A stretch of DNA of 64,000 nt, from contig NFUV01000001.1 of NCBI GenBank assembly GCA_002127295.1, positions 1,488,001 through 1,552,000 of the forward strand, in the 5' to 3' direction. The position numbers and the translations under genes were made by a program. Positions 16,603 to 26,425 of this stretch are shown one piece after another; position 1 is the stretch's first letter, and every line of letters begins with the position of its first letter. The stretch is from Chitinophagaceae bacterium IBVUCB2. Lineage in GTDB: Bacteria > Bacteroidota > Bacteroidia > Chitinophagales > Chitinophagaceae. The notes below the pieces were generated by a model. That model was given only the letters and a program-made list of their open reading frames with translations. It had not been told where the DNA came from and made no database searches.

Positions 16603-19600
16603 TTACATATTTCGCCTGTATTGACCACCTACTTCATACAGAGCATGAGTGATTTGCCCCAACGAACAGTATTTTACAGTTTCCATTAACTCTGCAAAAA
16701 GGTTTTCATTGTTGATGGCTTTTGATTTAAGCTGGTTCAGCATTTCAGTGGACTTACTTTCATTTCGCTTCCAAAAAGCATGCAGGTTTTGTATTTGTAG
16801 TTCTTTTTCTTCCGTGGTACTGCGTATTACTTCTGTTGGTAAGATTGTGGGGCTTCCCTTCTTATTCAGGAAAGTATTGACACCAATTAATGGCAATTCG
16901 CCTGAATGTTTCTGGTGTTCATAAAACAAACTCTCTTCCTGTATTTTATTCCGTTGATACATTCTTTCCATAGCGCCGAGCACACCGCCTCTTTCAGTAA
17001 TCCTGTCAAATTCTGTTAATACTGCTTCTTCAACCAAGTCAGTTAATTCTTCAATAAGGAAAGAACCCTGGTTAGGATTTTCGTTTTTGGCAGTACCCAA
17101 CTCACGGTTGATGATTAATTGTATCGCCATTGCCCTGCGAACACTTTCTTCGGTAGGCGTTGTGATGGCTTCATCATATGCATTTGTATGAAGAGAATTG
17201 CAATTGTCATAAATAGCATACAATGCCTGCAACGTAGTCCTGATATCGTTGAAATCAATTTCTTGTGCATGCAAACTCCTGCCTGATGTTTGAATATGAT
17301 ACTTCAACATCTGACTCCGTTTGTTGGCCTTGTATTTATACTTCATTGCTTTGGCCCAAATTCTCCTGGCTACTCTTCCAATTACACTGTATTCAGGATC
17401 CATTCCATTGCTGAAGAAGAAAGAAAGGTTCGCAGCAAAGTCATCAATATTCATTCCACGGCTTAAGTAATATTCTACATATGTAAAGCCATTAGATAAG
17501 GTGAATGCTAATTGAGTAATAGGATTTGCCCCTGCTTCTGCAATATGGTAACCACTGATTGAAACAGAGTAAAAGTTTCTTACTTTTTCTTTAATGAAAT
17601 ACTCCTGTACATCTCCCATTAGTTTCAAAGCAAATTCGGTAGAAAAAATACAAGTATTCTGTGCCTGGTCTTCTTTTAAAATATCTGCCTGTACGGTACC
17701 CCTTACCTGTGTTAATGCATCAGCTTTTATTTTCGCATACACATCTTTTGGTAATACATCTGCGCCGGATAAACCGAGTAAACGCAATCCTAACCCATTA
17801 TTCCCCGCAGGCAATGCACCTTTTAATTCTCCATTTTTGGGCACAACAGGCTTACCATCTGTTCCTATATAAGCAGGCAATTCCCCGGCTTTATATTTTG
17901 CTTCGATGATCTTATTTACTTCGTCTTTTAAGTTATTGGCAATAATGTATTTTTCACATTGCTGGTCAATAGCTGCATTCATAAAAAAGGCAAGCAACAT
18001 TGGTGCAGGGCCATTGATGGTCATAGAAACAGAAGTCTTTGGATCGCATAAATCAAAGCCGCTATATAGTTTCTTTGCATCATCAACTGTTGCAATACTA
18101 ACTCCGCTATTACCTACTTTTCCATAAATATCAGGACGAGGATCCGGATCTTCTCCATACAGTGTTACAGAATCAAATGCAGTAGATAAACGCTTTGCCG
18201 GTTGCTCCACACTTACATAATGAAATCTTCTGTTCGTTCTCTCTGGTCCGCCTTCTCCCGCAAACATTCTTGTCGGGTCTTCTCCTTCCCGCTTTAATGG
18301 AAATACTCCGGCAGTAAATGGAAAGTGGCCAGGCACATTTTCTTGTCCCTGCCATTGTAATAAATCGCCCCAATCTTTATACTTGGGCAAAACCACTTTT
18401 GGAATTCTTGTTCCACTTAAGCTTTTGCTTGTCATGGATTGTCTAATCACTTTATCCCTTACAGTATACTCATAAAAATCTTTCTGGTATTCTGATACTT
18501 TGTTGGGCCAGTTCTTTATTAATTTTTTTGCTACCGGAGTAAGTTGGTCTGTATAAAAATTAATTTGTTGCTGAAGCATCTCCTCCAGTCCTTCCGTGGT
18601 TGAGATTTTAGAGCCTGATTGCTTAAGAGTCTCTGCAACTCCGTGTAGTTGATATAATTTTGTAGCAATTGCTGCTTGTTCTTGTACCAGCCTATCATAG
18701 TCTCTATTGTTCTCACTTATCTCACTCAGGTACCTTGTTCTATTTGCAGGAATAACAGCTTGTGACACTTTCGCTGTTTCCGCAAAACTATAATCGCCAA
18801 AAGTTGTTTGTGTTTTTGCCTCAATTTTTTTTAGCAGTAATTCAAACAAATGATTTACTCCATCATCATTGAACTTACTGGCCATGGTGCCAATAATAGG
18901 CAAGTCCTCATCTTTTGCCGTGAACAACTGGTGATTTCTTTTGTATTGTTTCTTTACATCTGCCAATGCATCTAATGCGCCAGCCTTATCAAACTTGTTG
19001 ATGCAAACAAGGTCTGCATAATCAAGCATATTTATTTTTTCTAATTGCGAAGCAGCTCCATATTCCGGCGTCATTACATACATACTTACATCGCAATAAT
19101 CAAGAATAGATGCATCACTTTGTCCTACTCCTGCTGACTCAAGAATAATAAAATCAAAACCCGTTGCTTTACAAATATCGATTGCATCCTGCACAGCAAT
19201 GCTTAATGCTGTATTATCATCCCTGGTTGCCAAACTTCTCATGTAGGCTCTTGGATGATTGATAGAGTTCATTCTTATCCTGTCACCCAATAATGCTCCT
19301 CCTGTTTTTTTCTTGGAGGGGTCAACCGATATAACAGCAATTGTTTTTTCCGTAAAATTGTTAAGAAAGCGGCGAACGATCTCATCCGTAACAGATGATT
19401 TTCCTGCACCGCCTGTTCCGGTAATTCCCAGTACAGGTATCTTTATTGTGGACTGTTGACCATTAACCGTTGACTGTACACCGTTCTCAGCATTTGTGAT
19501 TTCTCTCGCTATTTTTCTTACATCTTTTACTTCACCAAGTTGCATAGGTGTTGTATAATCACCGGTACCATTCAGCGAAACATCACATTGTTTTATCACA

Positions 19601-20001
19601 TCTTCGATCATTCCTTCCAGTCCCATATGGCGCCCATCATCCGGACTATAAATCCTGGTGATGCCATAATTATGCAATTCTTCAATTTCATCAGGAAGAA
19701 TAGTGCCACCGCCACCACCAAATATTTTAATATGACCGCATCCATTTTCTGCAAGCAGGTCCTTCATGTATTTAAAGAATTCTACATGTCCGCCCTGATA
19801 ACTGGTAATAGCAATTCCCTGTACATCTTCTTCGATAGCAGTTTCTACTATATCTTTTACGGAGCGATTATGCCCAAGGTGAATAATCTCCGCACCTTTG
19901 CTTTGCATAATGCGACGCATAATATTAATAGCTGCATCATGCCCATCAAAAAGACTGGCCGCTGTAACAATTCGAACTTTGTTGAAAGGAGTATAGCTCA
20001 T
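16603..20001 (-). CDS. icmF: Fused isobutyryl-CoA mutase IcmF (B12 domain, G-protein chaperone, mutase)
   Basis: A 1132-residue fusion that interconverts isobutyryl-CoA and n-butyryl-CoA with adenosylcobalamin. Numbering is from an upstream Met at 20019. Domains are B12-binding with FDGHD (His27), a MeaB-like GTPase with P-loop GTGGAGKSS at 201, and the mutase half from about 520. Substrate residues fit IcmF rather than methylmalonyl-CoA mutase: Phe573 in GVFPLKR replaces Tyr, and Gln787 in AQNTCIF replaces Arg. The start at 20001 (MSYTPFNK) is chosen because the -7 element at 20017-20024 would place transcription start inside the longer ORF. The B12/GTPase linker carries a 7-bp-period repeat. 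Confidence 0.92.
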   Translation of the reverse strand: MSYTPFNKVRIVTAASLFDGHDAAINIMRRIMQSKGAEIIHLGHNRSVKDIVETAIEEDVQGIAITSYQGGHVEFFKYMKDLLAENGCGHIKIFGGGGGTILPDEIEELHNYGITRIYSPDDGRHMGLEGMIEDVIKQCDVSLNGTGDYTTPMQLGEVKDVRKIAREITNAENGVQSTVNGQQSTIKIPVLGITGTGGAGKSSVTDEIVRRFLNNFTEKTIAVISVDPSKKKTGGALLGDRIRMNSINHPRAYMRSLATRDDNTALSIAVQDAIDICKATGFDFIILESAGVGQSDASILDYCDVSMYVMTPEYGAASQLEKINMLDYADLVCINKFDKAGALDALADVKKQYKRNHQLFTAKDEDLPIIGTMASKFNDDGVNHLFELLLKKIEAKTQTTFGDYSFAETAKVSQAVIPANRTRYLSEISENNRDYDRLVQEQAAIATKLYQLHGVAETLKQSGSKISTTEGLEEMLQQQINFYTDQLTPVAKKLIKNWPNKVSEYQKDFYEYTVRDKVIRQSMTSKSLSGTRIPKVVLPKYKDWGDLLQWQGQENVPGHFPFTAGVFPLKREGEDPTRMFAGEGGPERTNRRFHYVSVEQPAKRLSTAFDSVTLYGEDPDPRPDIYGKVGNSGVSIATVDDAKKLYSGFDLCDPKTSVSMTINGPAPMLLAFFMNAAIDQQCEKYIIANNLKDEVNKIIEAKYKAGELPAYIGTDGKPVVPKNGELKGALPAGNNGLGLRLLGLSGADVLPKDVYAKIKADALTQVRGTVQADILKEDQAQNTCIFSTEFALKLMGDVQEYFIKEKVRNFYSVSISGYHIAEAGANPITQLAFTLSNGFTYVEYYLSRGMNIDDFAANLSFFFSNGMDPEYSVIGRVARRIWAKAMKYKYKANKRSQMLKYHIQTSGRSLHAQEIDFNDIRTTLQALYAIYDNCNSLHTNAYDEAITTPTEESVRRAMAIQLIINRELGTAKNENPNQGSFLIEELTDLVEEAVLTEFDRITERGGVLGAMERMYQRNKIQEESLFYEHQKHSGELPLIGVNTFLNKKGSPTILPTEVIRSTTEEKELQIQNLHAFWKRNESKSTEMLNQLKSKAINNENLFAELMETVKYCSLGQITHALYEVGGQYRRNM
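19447..19483. repeat. Degenerate 7-bp-period array inside the IcmF linker
   Basis: On the plus strand the stretch reads as consecutive heptamers TGGACTG, TTGACCA, TTAACCG, TTGACTG and TACACCG (core TTGACNN). It lies in frame in the linker between the B12-binding and GTPase domains and encodes [10 protein letters not shown]. Confidence 0.6.
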
Positions 20002-20016
20002 AAATATAAGAATGTG

Positions 20017-20024
20017 CAAATTTA
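20017..20024 (-). promoter_or_regulatory. -7 promoter element for icmF
   Basis: TAAATTTG on the minus strand matches TAnnTTTG exactly. The predicted start near 20011 lies downstream of the first in-frame ATG (20019) and about 10 nt before the ATG at 20001, which decides the start call. Confidence 0.5.
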
Positions 20025-20059
20025 GCTTAAAAAACTAATGCCCGTTAGCCAAGCAGGTA

Positions 20060-20088
20060 TTGAGATTGAAGCCGGTTAATTACATTTG
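20060..20088 (+). promoter_or_regulatory. Promoter of the kinase-RapZC / MurU-like operon
   Basis: TTG at 20060-20062 and TACATTTG at 20081-20088 are separated by 18 bp, a good match to the Bacteroidota TTG-N17-23-TAnnTTTG pattern. The predicted start, about 6 nt downstream, coincides with the ATG at 20093, so the mRNA should be leaderless or nearly so. Confidence 0.6.
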
Positions 20089-20092
20089 CTGA

Positions 20093-21562
20093 ATGCAACA
20101 ACTAGTAGATTCAATATCCTCCTTATACAAACAGTGGAAAGGCACCGGGCCAGTATCTGTTGATGTGCTGCCTCAAAGTGGGAGCGAACGACGTTATTTC
20201 CGATTACATGGAAAAGATGAATCTGTGATAGGTGCATATGGTGCCAATATTCCAGAAAACGAAACCTTTGTTTATTTCTCCCGCCAATTCAGGAAAAAAA
20301 ATCTTGCTACCCCGGAAATATTAGCCATCAGTGATGATAAAATGTTTTACCTGCAGGAAGATTTTGGTACTGTATCATTATTGAATCATCTTGAAGAAAA
20401 AGGTTTTACAGATGAAGTGTATGCACTTTTCAAAAAAAGCCTGGAAGCATTAGCCGAGTTGCAAGTAAAAGGTGATGGAGGTCTTGACTACAAAACCTAT
20501 TGTCTTACCAGTATAGAATTTGGCAAGCAGGCCATCCTTTCTGACTTATTATATTTCAAATACTATTTCCTGGATGCATTACGCAAACCCTACGATAAGC
20601 AAAAGCTGATCGAAGACTTTGATGCATTAAGCAATTATCTTACTCATACTGAGTATAAATATTTTATGTTCCGGGATTTTCAAAGCAGGAACATAATGGT
20701 AACACTTGACAATGCTGTTCATTTTATCGACTACCAGGGCGGTATGAAAGGTGCACCTCAATATGATGTGGCCTCAATGCTCTGGCAAGCAAGAGCAAAT
20801 CTTACGGATGAATGGAAAACTAACTTGCTGGAAGATTATATGACTGCTTTTGAAAAAGTGGTAGGCCAATCAATTGATCGTCCCATTTTCCGGAGCCAGT
20901 ACTATGGTTATGTGTTGATACGGATTCTACAAGTACTGGGTGCTTATGGTTTCAGAGGTTTGTTTGAAAGAAAGGCCCAATTCCTTACCAGCATTCCATT
21001 GGCATTAAGAAACCTCAGAGATTTTTTTCAAAATCAAAGTCTTGGTATTTCTGTTCCGGAATTTAAAAAAGTATTGGATATGTGTGTGAGTGATGAAGTG
21101 ATAGAGCAATTCACACCAACGCAAGCTGATGAAAATACTCCGCTGGTAGTAAAAGTCTGCAGCTTCTCCTTCCGCAAACAAATTCCGCAGGATGATAGTG
21201 GTAATGGAGGTGGATTTGTTTTTGATTGCAGGGGTATTTTAAATCCAGGCCGTGTTGATAGCATGAAAACACAAACGGGCAGAGATAAAGAAGTAAAAGA
21301 CTTTTTAGAACGACAAACTAAAATGCCGGAATTTTTGAATAGTGTGTTTGATATAGTTGACGTAACGGTAGAGGAATACATCAAAAGAGGTTTTGAAAGT
21401 TTGATGGTTAGCTTTGGTTGTACTGGTGGTCAGCACCGCAGTGTGTATGCTGCCGATGCTATGGCAAGACATTTAAAAAATAAATTTAAAGTGAGGATCG
21501 AGTTGAACCATTGGGTACAAGATGAAAAGAATTGGATAAATCCGCTCCCGGAAAGTTCATAA
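20093..21562 (+). CDS. AmgK-like sugar kinase fused to a RapZ C-terminal domain
   Basis: A 489-residue two-domain protein. Residues 1 to about 335 form an aminoglycoside-phosphotransferase fold like the MurNAc/GlcNAc anomeric kinase AmgK: GSERRYFRL, then FRDFQSRNIMV (catalytic Asp and Asn), HFIDYQGG and YDVASMLWQAR. From about 355 a RapZ C-terminal domain follows, with FDCRGILNPGR and SFGCTGGQHRSVY, the region that in E. coli RapZ binds glucosamine-6-phosphate. The N-terminal RapZ NTPase domain is absent. A MurU-like gene follows after 48 bp. Inference: a salvage kinase with a built-in amino-sugar sensing or RNA-regulatory domain. Confidence 0.85.
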   Translation: MQQLVDSISSLYKQWKGTGPVSVDVLPQSGSERRYFRLHGKDESVIGAYGANIPENETFVYFSRQFRKKNLATPEILAISDDKMFYLQEDFGTVSLLNHLEEKGFTDEVYALFKKSLEALAELQVKGDGGLDYKTYCLTSIEFGKQAILSDLLYFKYYFLDALRKPYDKQKLIEDFDALSNYLTHTEYKYFMFRDFQSRNIMVTLDNAVHFIDYQGGMKGAPQYDVASMLWQARANLTDEWKTNLLEDYMTAFEKVVGQSIDRPIFRSQYYGYVLIRILQVLGAYGFRGLFERKAQFLTSIPLALRNLRDFFQNQSLGISVPEFKKVLDMCVSDEVIEQFTPTQADENTPLVVKVCSFSFRKQIPQDDSGNGGGFVFDCRGILNPGRVDSMKTQTGRDKEVKDFLERQTKMPEFLNSVFDIVDVTVEEYIKRGFESLMVSFGCTGGQHRSVYAADAMARHLKNKFKVRIELNHWVQDEKNWINPLPESS

Positions 21563-21610
21563 TTTATCGTACTACACATCGATATGTCTTTATAAATTCA
21601 AAGAGTAAGA

Positions 21611-22336
21611 ATGCAAGCAATGATTTTTAGTGCAGGTTTAGGTACTCGTTTCAAACCCTGGACCGATAAACATCCCAAAGCATTGGCCATTGTGAATGGT
21701 AAACCATTGCTGCAACGCAATATTGAATATTTACAAGAACATGATATAAGAGATATAATTGTAAATGTTCATCATTTTGCGGAGCAGATAGAAGATGCTA
21801 TTATTGAAAATGATGGCTGGGGCAGCGATTTATTAGTTAGTGATGAAAGAGATGAACTGCTGGATACCGGTGGTGGGTTATTAAAAGCAGCAGAGCTCTT
21901 TAACCCAGATGAAAAATTTATTACCTGCAATGTTGATATTTTGACTGACCTCGAAATTAGTAAGCTGCTGAAATTTCATGAGCAAAGCAATGCATTGATT
22001 TCTTTTGCCGTTACCGACCGAAAAACATCCCGCAATCTTTTATTTGACGTAGACAACCGCTTATGTGGCTGGCGAAATAATAGCACCGGCGAAGAGAAAA
22101 TTTCTATCCCGGGGAAAACCTTCATTGAAAAAGCATACAGTTGCGTAGTCATTTTTGAATATGATATTTTCCGCTTGATGAAAGAAGAAGGATTTACTGG
22201 CAAATTCTCTTTAATAGATGTATACCTGAAACTCGCAGCCGATCACCGCATTATGGGCTACGATCATACCGGTGATAAATTGGTGGATGTAGGCAAGCCA
22301 GAATCTGTAGCAGTAGCAGAATCACTTTTTCTATAA
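21611..22336 (+). CDS. Sugar-1-phosphate nucleotidyltransferase (MurU-like)
   Basis: A 241-residue NTP-transferase with the Rossmann-like start AMIFSAGLGTRFKPWTDKHPKAL, the GxGTRxxPxTxxxPK signature. Metal and substrate segments follow: LLDTGGGLLKA, CNVDILTD and KLVDVGKPES. Length and sequence fit N-acetylmuramate-alpha-1-phosphate uridylyltransferase (MurU), which makes UDP-MurNAc in the fosfomycin-bypassing recycling route with AmgK. Its position right after the AmgK-like kinase supports that pairing. A related nucleotide sugar cannot be excluded. Confidence 0.82.
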   Translation: MQAMIFSAGLGTRFKPWTDKHPKALAIVNGKPLLQRNIEYLQEHDIRDIIVNVHHFAEQIEDAIIENDGWGSDLLVSDERDELLDTGGGLLKAAELFNPDEKFITCNVDILTDLEISKLLKFHEQSNALISFAVTDRKTSRNLLFDVDNRLCGWRNNSTGEEKISIPGKTFIEKAYSCVVIFEYDIFRLMKEEGFTGKFSLIDVYLKLAADHRIMGYDHTGDKLVDVGKPESVAVAESLFL

Positions 22337-22415
22337 AGTATTGCAAATACCCTATCAGCGGTACAGCCCTTGCATCCTTTTGCGTTATCTTTCCCCCTTT
22401 AAATAAATCGTTATT

Positions 22416-24374
22416 ATGATGAAGAAATCAGTTTTGAGTGTGCTGGTTGTTTTTATGTTCAGCGGATTGTTTGCCCAATCGGTCTATAATCATAAAGAAG
22501 CTTTCAACCCTCAATTTTATCCGTATACCGGCAATGATTATCGCAGTGCCAGCGGTGAGCCCGGACCTAAATACTGGCAGAACCGTGCAGATTATAAGAT
22601 CGTTAGCACATTAGATACCGGCTCGCATGCAGTAAGTGGCGATGTAGAAATTACTTACACCAACAACAGCCCAGATAATTTGAAATTTCTCTGGCTGCAA
22701 TTAGACCAGAATATTTATAAAAAAGATTCAAGAGGCTCTGCTACTACAACAGAAACCGGCGGTCGTTGGGCGAATGCAAAGTTCACCGATGGTTATAATA
22801 TCAAATCTGTAGCCGTCGAATATAATGGCAAAACAATTACACCTAAATACAATATTACCGATACAAGAATGCAGGTGTGGATGAATGATGCTTTAAAAGC
22901 TGCAGGTGGCAAAGTAAAAATTTCCGTGAAGTTTGAATTTGTTGTTCCGGAGTATGGAACCGACAGGATGGGAAGATTAAAAACAAAGAACGGAATTGTG
23001 TATGAAGTGGCACAATGGTTTCCGAGAATGTGTGTGTATGATGATCTGCAAGGATGGAATACCTTGCCCTATGTAGGTGCCGGAGAGTTTTATTGCGAGT
23101 ATGGTGATTATGATTTTTCTATTACCGCTCCATCTAATTTAATAATCGTTGGCTCTGGTGAATTACAAAATCCGCAGGACTGCTACACACCTGAACAAAT
23201 GAACCGATGGAATGCAGCAAAAGCAAGCGATAAAACAGTTATCATAAGAAGCGACAGAGAAGTGAATGATCCTTCATCAAGACCCAAGCAAGCCAACTCT
23301 ACCTGGAAATTTAAAATGACCAATGCAAGAGATGTAGCATGGGCTGCGAGTAAAGCATTTGTACAAGATGCAGCAAAGATCAATTTACCAAGTGGTAAAA
23401 AATCAATGGCCATTAGTGTGTACCCTGTTGAAAGCATTGTAAAAAATGGCTGGCAGCGTTCTACAGAAATGGTAAAAGGTTCTATTGAACATTACTCTAA
23501 CAAATGGTTCGAATATCCTTATCCTGCTGCTACCAATGTAGCAGGCATTGTAGGTGGTATGGAGTATCCGGGCATTGTTTTCTGTAGCCATAGTGATTCT
23601 GGTGGAAGTTTATGGGGCGTTACTGACCATGAGTTTGGCCATACCTGGTTCCCGATGATCGTTGGAAGCAACGAAAGAAAATATGCATGGATGGATGAAG
23701 GCTTCAACACTTTTATCAATGGGCTTTCTACCGAAGCATTTAATAAAGGAGAATTTGCCGAAACCAGTTTCTTTGGCGATCCTAATTCATCCTTCATGGT
23801 AAAATATGTTTTTGATGATGGCATGGACGGATTATACAATGTCCCAGAAGTAATTCAACAAGATAATCTCGGTGTTGCTGCCTATTTAAAACCTGCACAA
23901 ATGCTCGATGCATTACGCAATGTAGTGTTGGGACCCGATCGTTTCGATGCAGCATTCCGGGAGTACATTAATCGTTGGGCATTTAAACATCCGACGCCGT
24001 GGGACTTTTTTCATACCATGGAGAATGTATCGGGTGAAGATCTGAGTTGGTTCTGGAGAGGCTGGGTATTAAATACCTGGAAGCTGGACCAAACCGTAAA
24101 GTCGGTAGCCTATGTAAAAGATGTAGCCACCAATGGCGCAGATATTACCATTGAGAATTTAGAAAAAATGGTAATGCCGGTAACTGTATTAGTAAAAGAA
24201 GCGAATGGCAAAGAACATAAAATAAATTTACCGGTAGAGGTATGGCAACGTGGCGCAACATGGACATTTGGGGTACCCACCACCAGCGAAATAAAAGAAG
24301 TGATACTCGACCCTGATAAAAAACTCCCCGAATGGAACCGGGAAAATAATAGCTGGAAGAAAAAAGCATTTTAA
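22416..24374 (+). CDS. Secreted M1-family metallopeptidase
   Basis: A 652-residue zinc peptidase with signal peptide (SGLFAQ). The catalytic site is HEFGH (His405, Glu406, His409) followed after 18 residues by Glu428 in WMDEGFN, the HExxH-x18-E pattern of gluzincin family M1. GGMEYPG upstream takes the place of the GAMEN exopeptidase loop. A beta-sandwich N-terminal domain precedes the catalytic domain. Probably a periplasmic or surface aminopeptidase. A strong terminator follows its stop. Confidence 0.9.
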   Translation: MMKKSVLSVLVVFMFSGLFAQSVYNHKEAFNPQFYPYTGNDYRSASGEPGPKYWQNRADYKIVSTLDTGSHAVSGDVEITYTNNSPDNLKFLWLQLDQNIYKKDSRGSATTTETGGRWANAKFTDGYNIKSVAVEYNGKTITPKYNITDTRMQVWMNDALKAAGGKVKISVKFEFVVPEYGTDRMGRLKTKNGIVYEVAQWFPRMCVYDDLQGWNTLPYVGAGEFYCEYGDYDFSITAPSNLIIVGSGELQNPQDCYTPEQMNRWNAAKASDKTVIIRSDREVNDPSSRPKQANSTWKFKMTNARDVAWAASKAFVQDAAKINLPSGKKSMAISVYPVESIVKNGWQRSTEMVKGSIEHYSNKWFEYPYPAATNVAGIVGGMEYPGIVFCSHSDSGGSLWGVTDHEFGHTWFPMIVGSNERKYAWMDEGFNTFINGLSTEAFNKGEFAETSFFGDPNSSFMVKYVFDDGMDGLYNVPEVIQQDNLGVAAYLKPAQMLDALRNVVLGPDRFDAAFREYINRWAFKHPTPWDFFHTMENVSGEDLSWFWRGWVLNTWKLDQTVKSVAYVKDVATNGADITIENLEKMVMPVTVLVKEANGKEHKINLPVEVWQRGATWTFGVPTTSEIKEVILDPDKKLPEWNRENNSWKKKAF

Positions 24375-24378
24375 AAGA

Positions 24379-24409
24379 AAGCCCTTCGTTGAAAGCGAGG
24401 GGCTTTTTG
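24379..24409 (+). terminator. Intrinsic terminator of the M1 peptidase gene
   Basis: A 10-bp stem AAGCCCTTCG/CGAGGGGCTT (one G-T wobble) with a 7-nt loop is followed by T residues, 5 bp after the stop codon. The following 150 bp to the next gene shows nothing else convincing. Confidence 0.85.
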
Positions 24410-24560
24410 TTATTAATTTAATCAGACTAATATAAAGATCTTAAATTTATGAGTGAATTTTACTTAAATAAAAATAGGTAAAAATGCGGGGCGTAGAAAT
24501 TGGAATCTGTTGAATGCACCACAATGGCCCGGTTGTCAAACAGAAAATAAAGCCAACTAC

Positions 24561-25493
24561 ATGAATAAGCTATTTTTTATTTTTTTTACTTGTCTGATAC
24601 TACCCGCTGTTTATGGGCAGGAAGTGTCTCCTTATAAAGACACAAGCAACAAATATGGATTGAAAAATGAGATAGGCGATATTGTACTGGAACCACAGTA
24701 TCAAATGATTTACGAATTTTCCGGGAACCTCGCATTGGTTTTACAGAACGACAAGTATGGGTACATTGATAAAACCGGTAAACTGGTAATCCCGGCGCAA
24801 TATATTGATGCAGGATTTTTTCGTGAAGGGCTGGCAACGTTTAAAGTAGATTCATTATTTGGATATATAGATACAGCAGGCACAATCGTTATACCGGCAA
24901 AATATAAGAATGCCGAATTTTTTTCTGATGGGCTGGCATACATAGAATTTGATATTGACATGAGAGATGCAGGTCATTGGGCATTCATTGACAAAAAAGG
25001 TAAAATTATTATAAGCTCTAAAAAAAACGGTCTGTCATTCCATGCCAGCTATTTCCAGGATGGGCTGACAGTAGTGGATAACCGGGATTCAAGAGGAGGT
25101 GAAGGAGATGGCTGGTATGGATATATGAATAAAGCAGGTAAGCTGGTTCTTCCAATGAAATATTGGTCTGCATCACCTTTTACGCAAGGAGTGGCATTCG
25201 TTGGATTTCAAACGGATGTTCAAAACTATCGTCTTATTAATAAAACAGGAAACCTTGTAAGCAATTTAAAATTTAGCCGGGTAAATGATTTTTCAGAAGG
25301 TCTTGCGGCAGTTGCTTTCTGTAAAACACAGATAGCAGAGGACAAATGTTCATGGGGGTACATTGATAAAACAGGCAAGTTGGTAATCCCGGCTAAGTAT
25401 TCCGAAGCAGATGGGTTTAAGAAAGGAGTAGCTACTGTTATACTAAATGGTAAGAAAATAAAAATTGATAAAACGGGCAAAGTAATAGAGTAG
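24561..25493 (+). CDS. Secreted WG-repeat protein
   Basis: 310 residues from the ATG at 24561, chosen because it opens a good signal peptide (MNKLFFIFFTCLILPAVYGQ); an upstream in-frame Met would put 17 polar residues before it. At least six WG repeats follow, each of the form GYIDKTGKLVIPAQY...F.EGLA, for example GYIDTAGTIVIPAKY and GYIDKTGKLVIPAKY. WG repeats form beta-propeller-like or solenoid binding surfaces; no catalytic role is known. It is followed after about 40 bp by the MORN-repeat protein. Confidence 0.85.
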   Translation: MNKLFFIFFTCLILPAVYGQEVSPYKDTSNKYGLKNEIGDIVLEPQYQMIYEFSGNLALVLQNDKYGYIDKTGKLVIPAQYIDAGFFREGLATFKVDSLFGYIDTAGTIVIPAKYKNAEFFSDGLAYIEFDIDMRDAGHWAFIDKKGKIIISSKKNGLSFHASYFQDGLTVVDNRDSRGGEGDGWYGYMNKAGKLVLPMKYWSASPFTQGVAFVGFQTDVQNYRLINKTGNLVSNLKFSRVNDFSEGLAAVAFCKTQIAEDKCSWGYIDKTGKLVIPAKYSEADGFKKGVATVILNGKKIKIDKTGKVIE

Positions 25494-25536
25494 GGTGAGG
25501 TTAGAACATATCTCCGTGAAAGCTTTAACTATTATC

Positions 25537-26415
25537 ATGATTAACATGCGGCTTCTATTTACATTTATTACTACATTTCTAATATCAATTTTATATGTAA
25601 CGGGGCAGCAACCGAAATACACACCAAAGCATTTTGTTAGAATAAAAGATACTGTTGAATTCAAATCAAGTACTGAAAATTCTAATGGATTTGTAAGAGC
25701 ATATATTGTATCAGATATTCAAATTTGGGATCTCGATGACAATAAAAATACATATGTAATGGGAGGAGATGTTGCTCTTATCTGCTTCGAAGGAAATAAA
25801 ATAAACAATTTAAATGAAGGAGTATTTACTGCTTATCTCATAGACAGTCTCAATTATTCCAAGCGATACAAAATCTATGAACAAACATTTAAGAAAGGTA
25901 AATTAAATGGTCTATGGAAAACCTACTCTCTTGCTGGCACTCTCGTCAATTTTCAAACCTATAAAGACGACAGTTTAAATGGTTTAACCAGAAACTATTG
26001 GATAGATGGAAAATCCGTTATGGATGAAGTGGATTACTTTAACGGAAGAAATAAGTTTATTAAACGTGACTTCTACAAAAATGGAAAAGTAAAATCCGAA
26101 ATTCCTATTGAAAACAAACGCCTAAACGGAATCGGAAAAAAATATTATGAAAATGGCAACACTCAAGAAGTGGCTGTATTCAAAAACGGGGATTTTGATG
26201 GCTCAAACAAATACTACCATGAGAACGGACAACTTTGGAATGAAATAATCTATAAAGGAGGTAAGCATTGGAAAGTTATTTCAAACTATAAAAAAAACGG
26301 GGATACGAGAAGCCCTGGAACATTAACCAACGGAAATGGGACTATCATTTATTATAACGAGGATGGATCAATTCGAGAAACACTAAATTTTATAAATGGA
26401 ATAGAAGTAAAATAA
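25537..26415 (+). CDS. Secreted MORN/YwqK-repeat protein
   Basis: About 292 residues. The start is taken at ATG 25537; ATG 25546 (MRLLFTFITTFLISILYV) also gives a good signal peptide, while the GTG at 25495 would add a polar stretch. The C-terminal half has MORN-like repeats of the YwqK type: KKGKLNGLWKTYS, DDSLNGLTRNYW, NGKVKSEIPIENKRLNGIGKKYYENG, NGDFDGSNKYYHENGQ. Proteins of this type are often labelled YwqK-family antitoxins, but no toxin is visible here, so that label should not be used for function. Confidence 0.75.
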   Translation: MINMRLLFTFITTFLISILYVTGQQPKYTPKHFVRIKDTVEFKSSTENSNGFVRAYIVSDIQIWDLDDNKNTYVMGGDVALICFEGNKINNLNEGVFTAYLIDSLNYSKRYKIYEQTFKKGKLNGLWKTYSLAGTLVNFQTYKDDSLNGLTRNYWIDGKSVMDEVDYFNGRNKFIKRDFYKNGKVKSEIPIENKRLNGIGKKYYENGNTQEVAVFKNGDFDGSNKYYHENGQLWNEIIYKGGKHWKVISNYKKNGDTRSPGTLTNGNGTIIYYNEDGSIRETLNFINGIEVK

Positions 26416-26425
26416 GTTTAGCCGA

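Noticed and set aside
25537-26415. Toxin-antitoxin assignment for the YwqK/MORN-repeat gene
   Set aside because: No toxin partner is adjacent and the product has a signal peptide; the repeats alone do not support antitoxin function.
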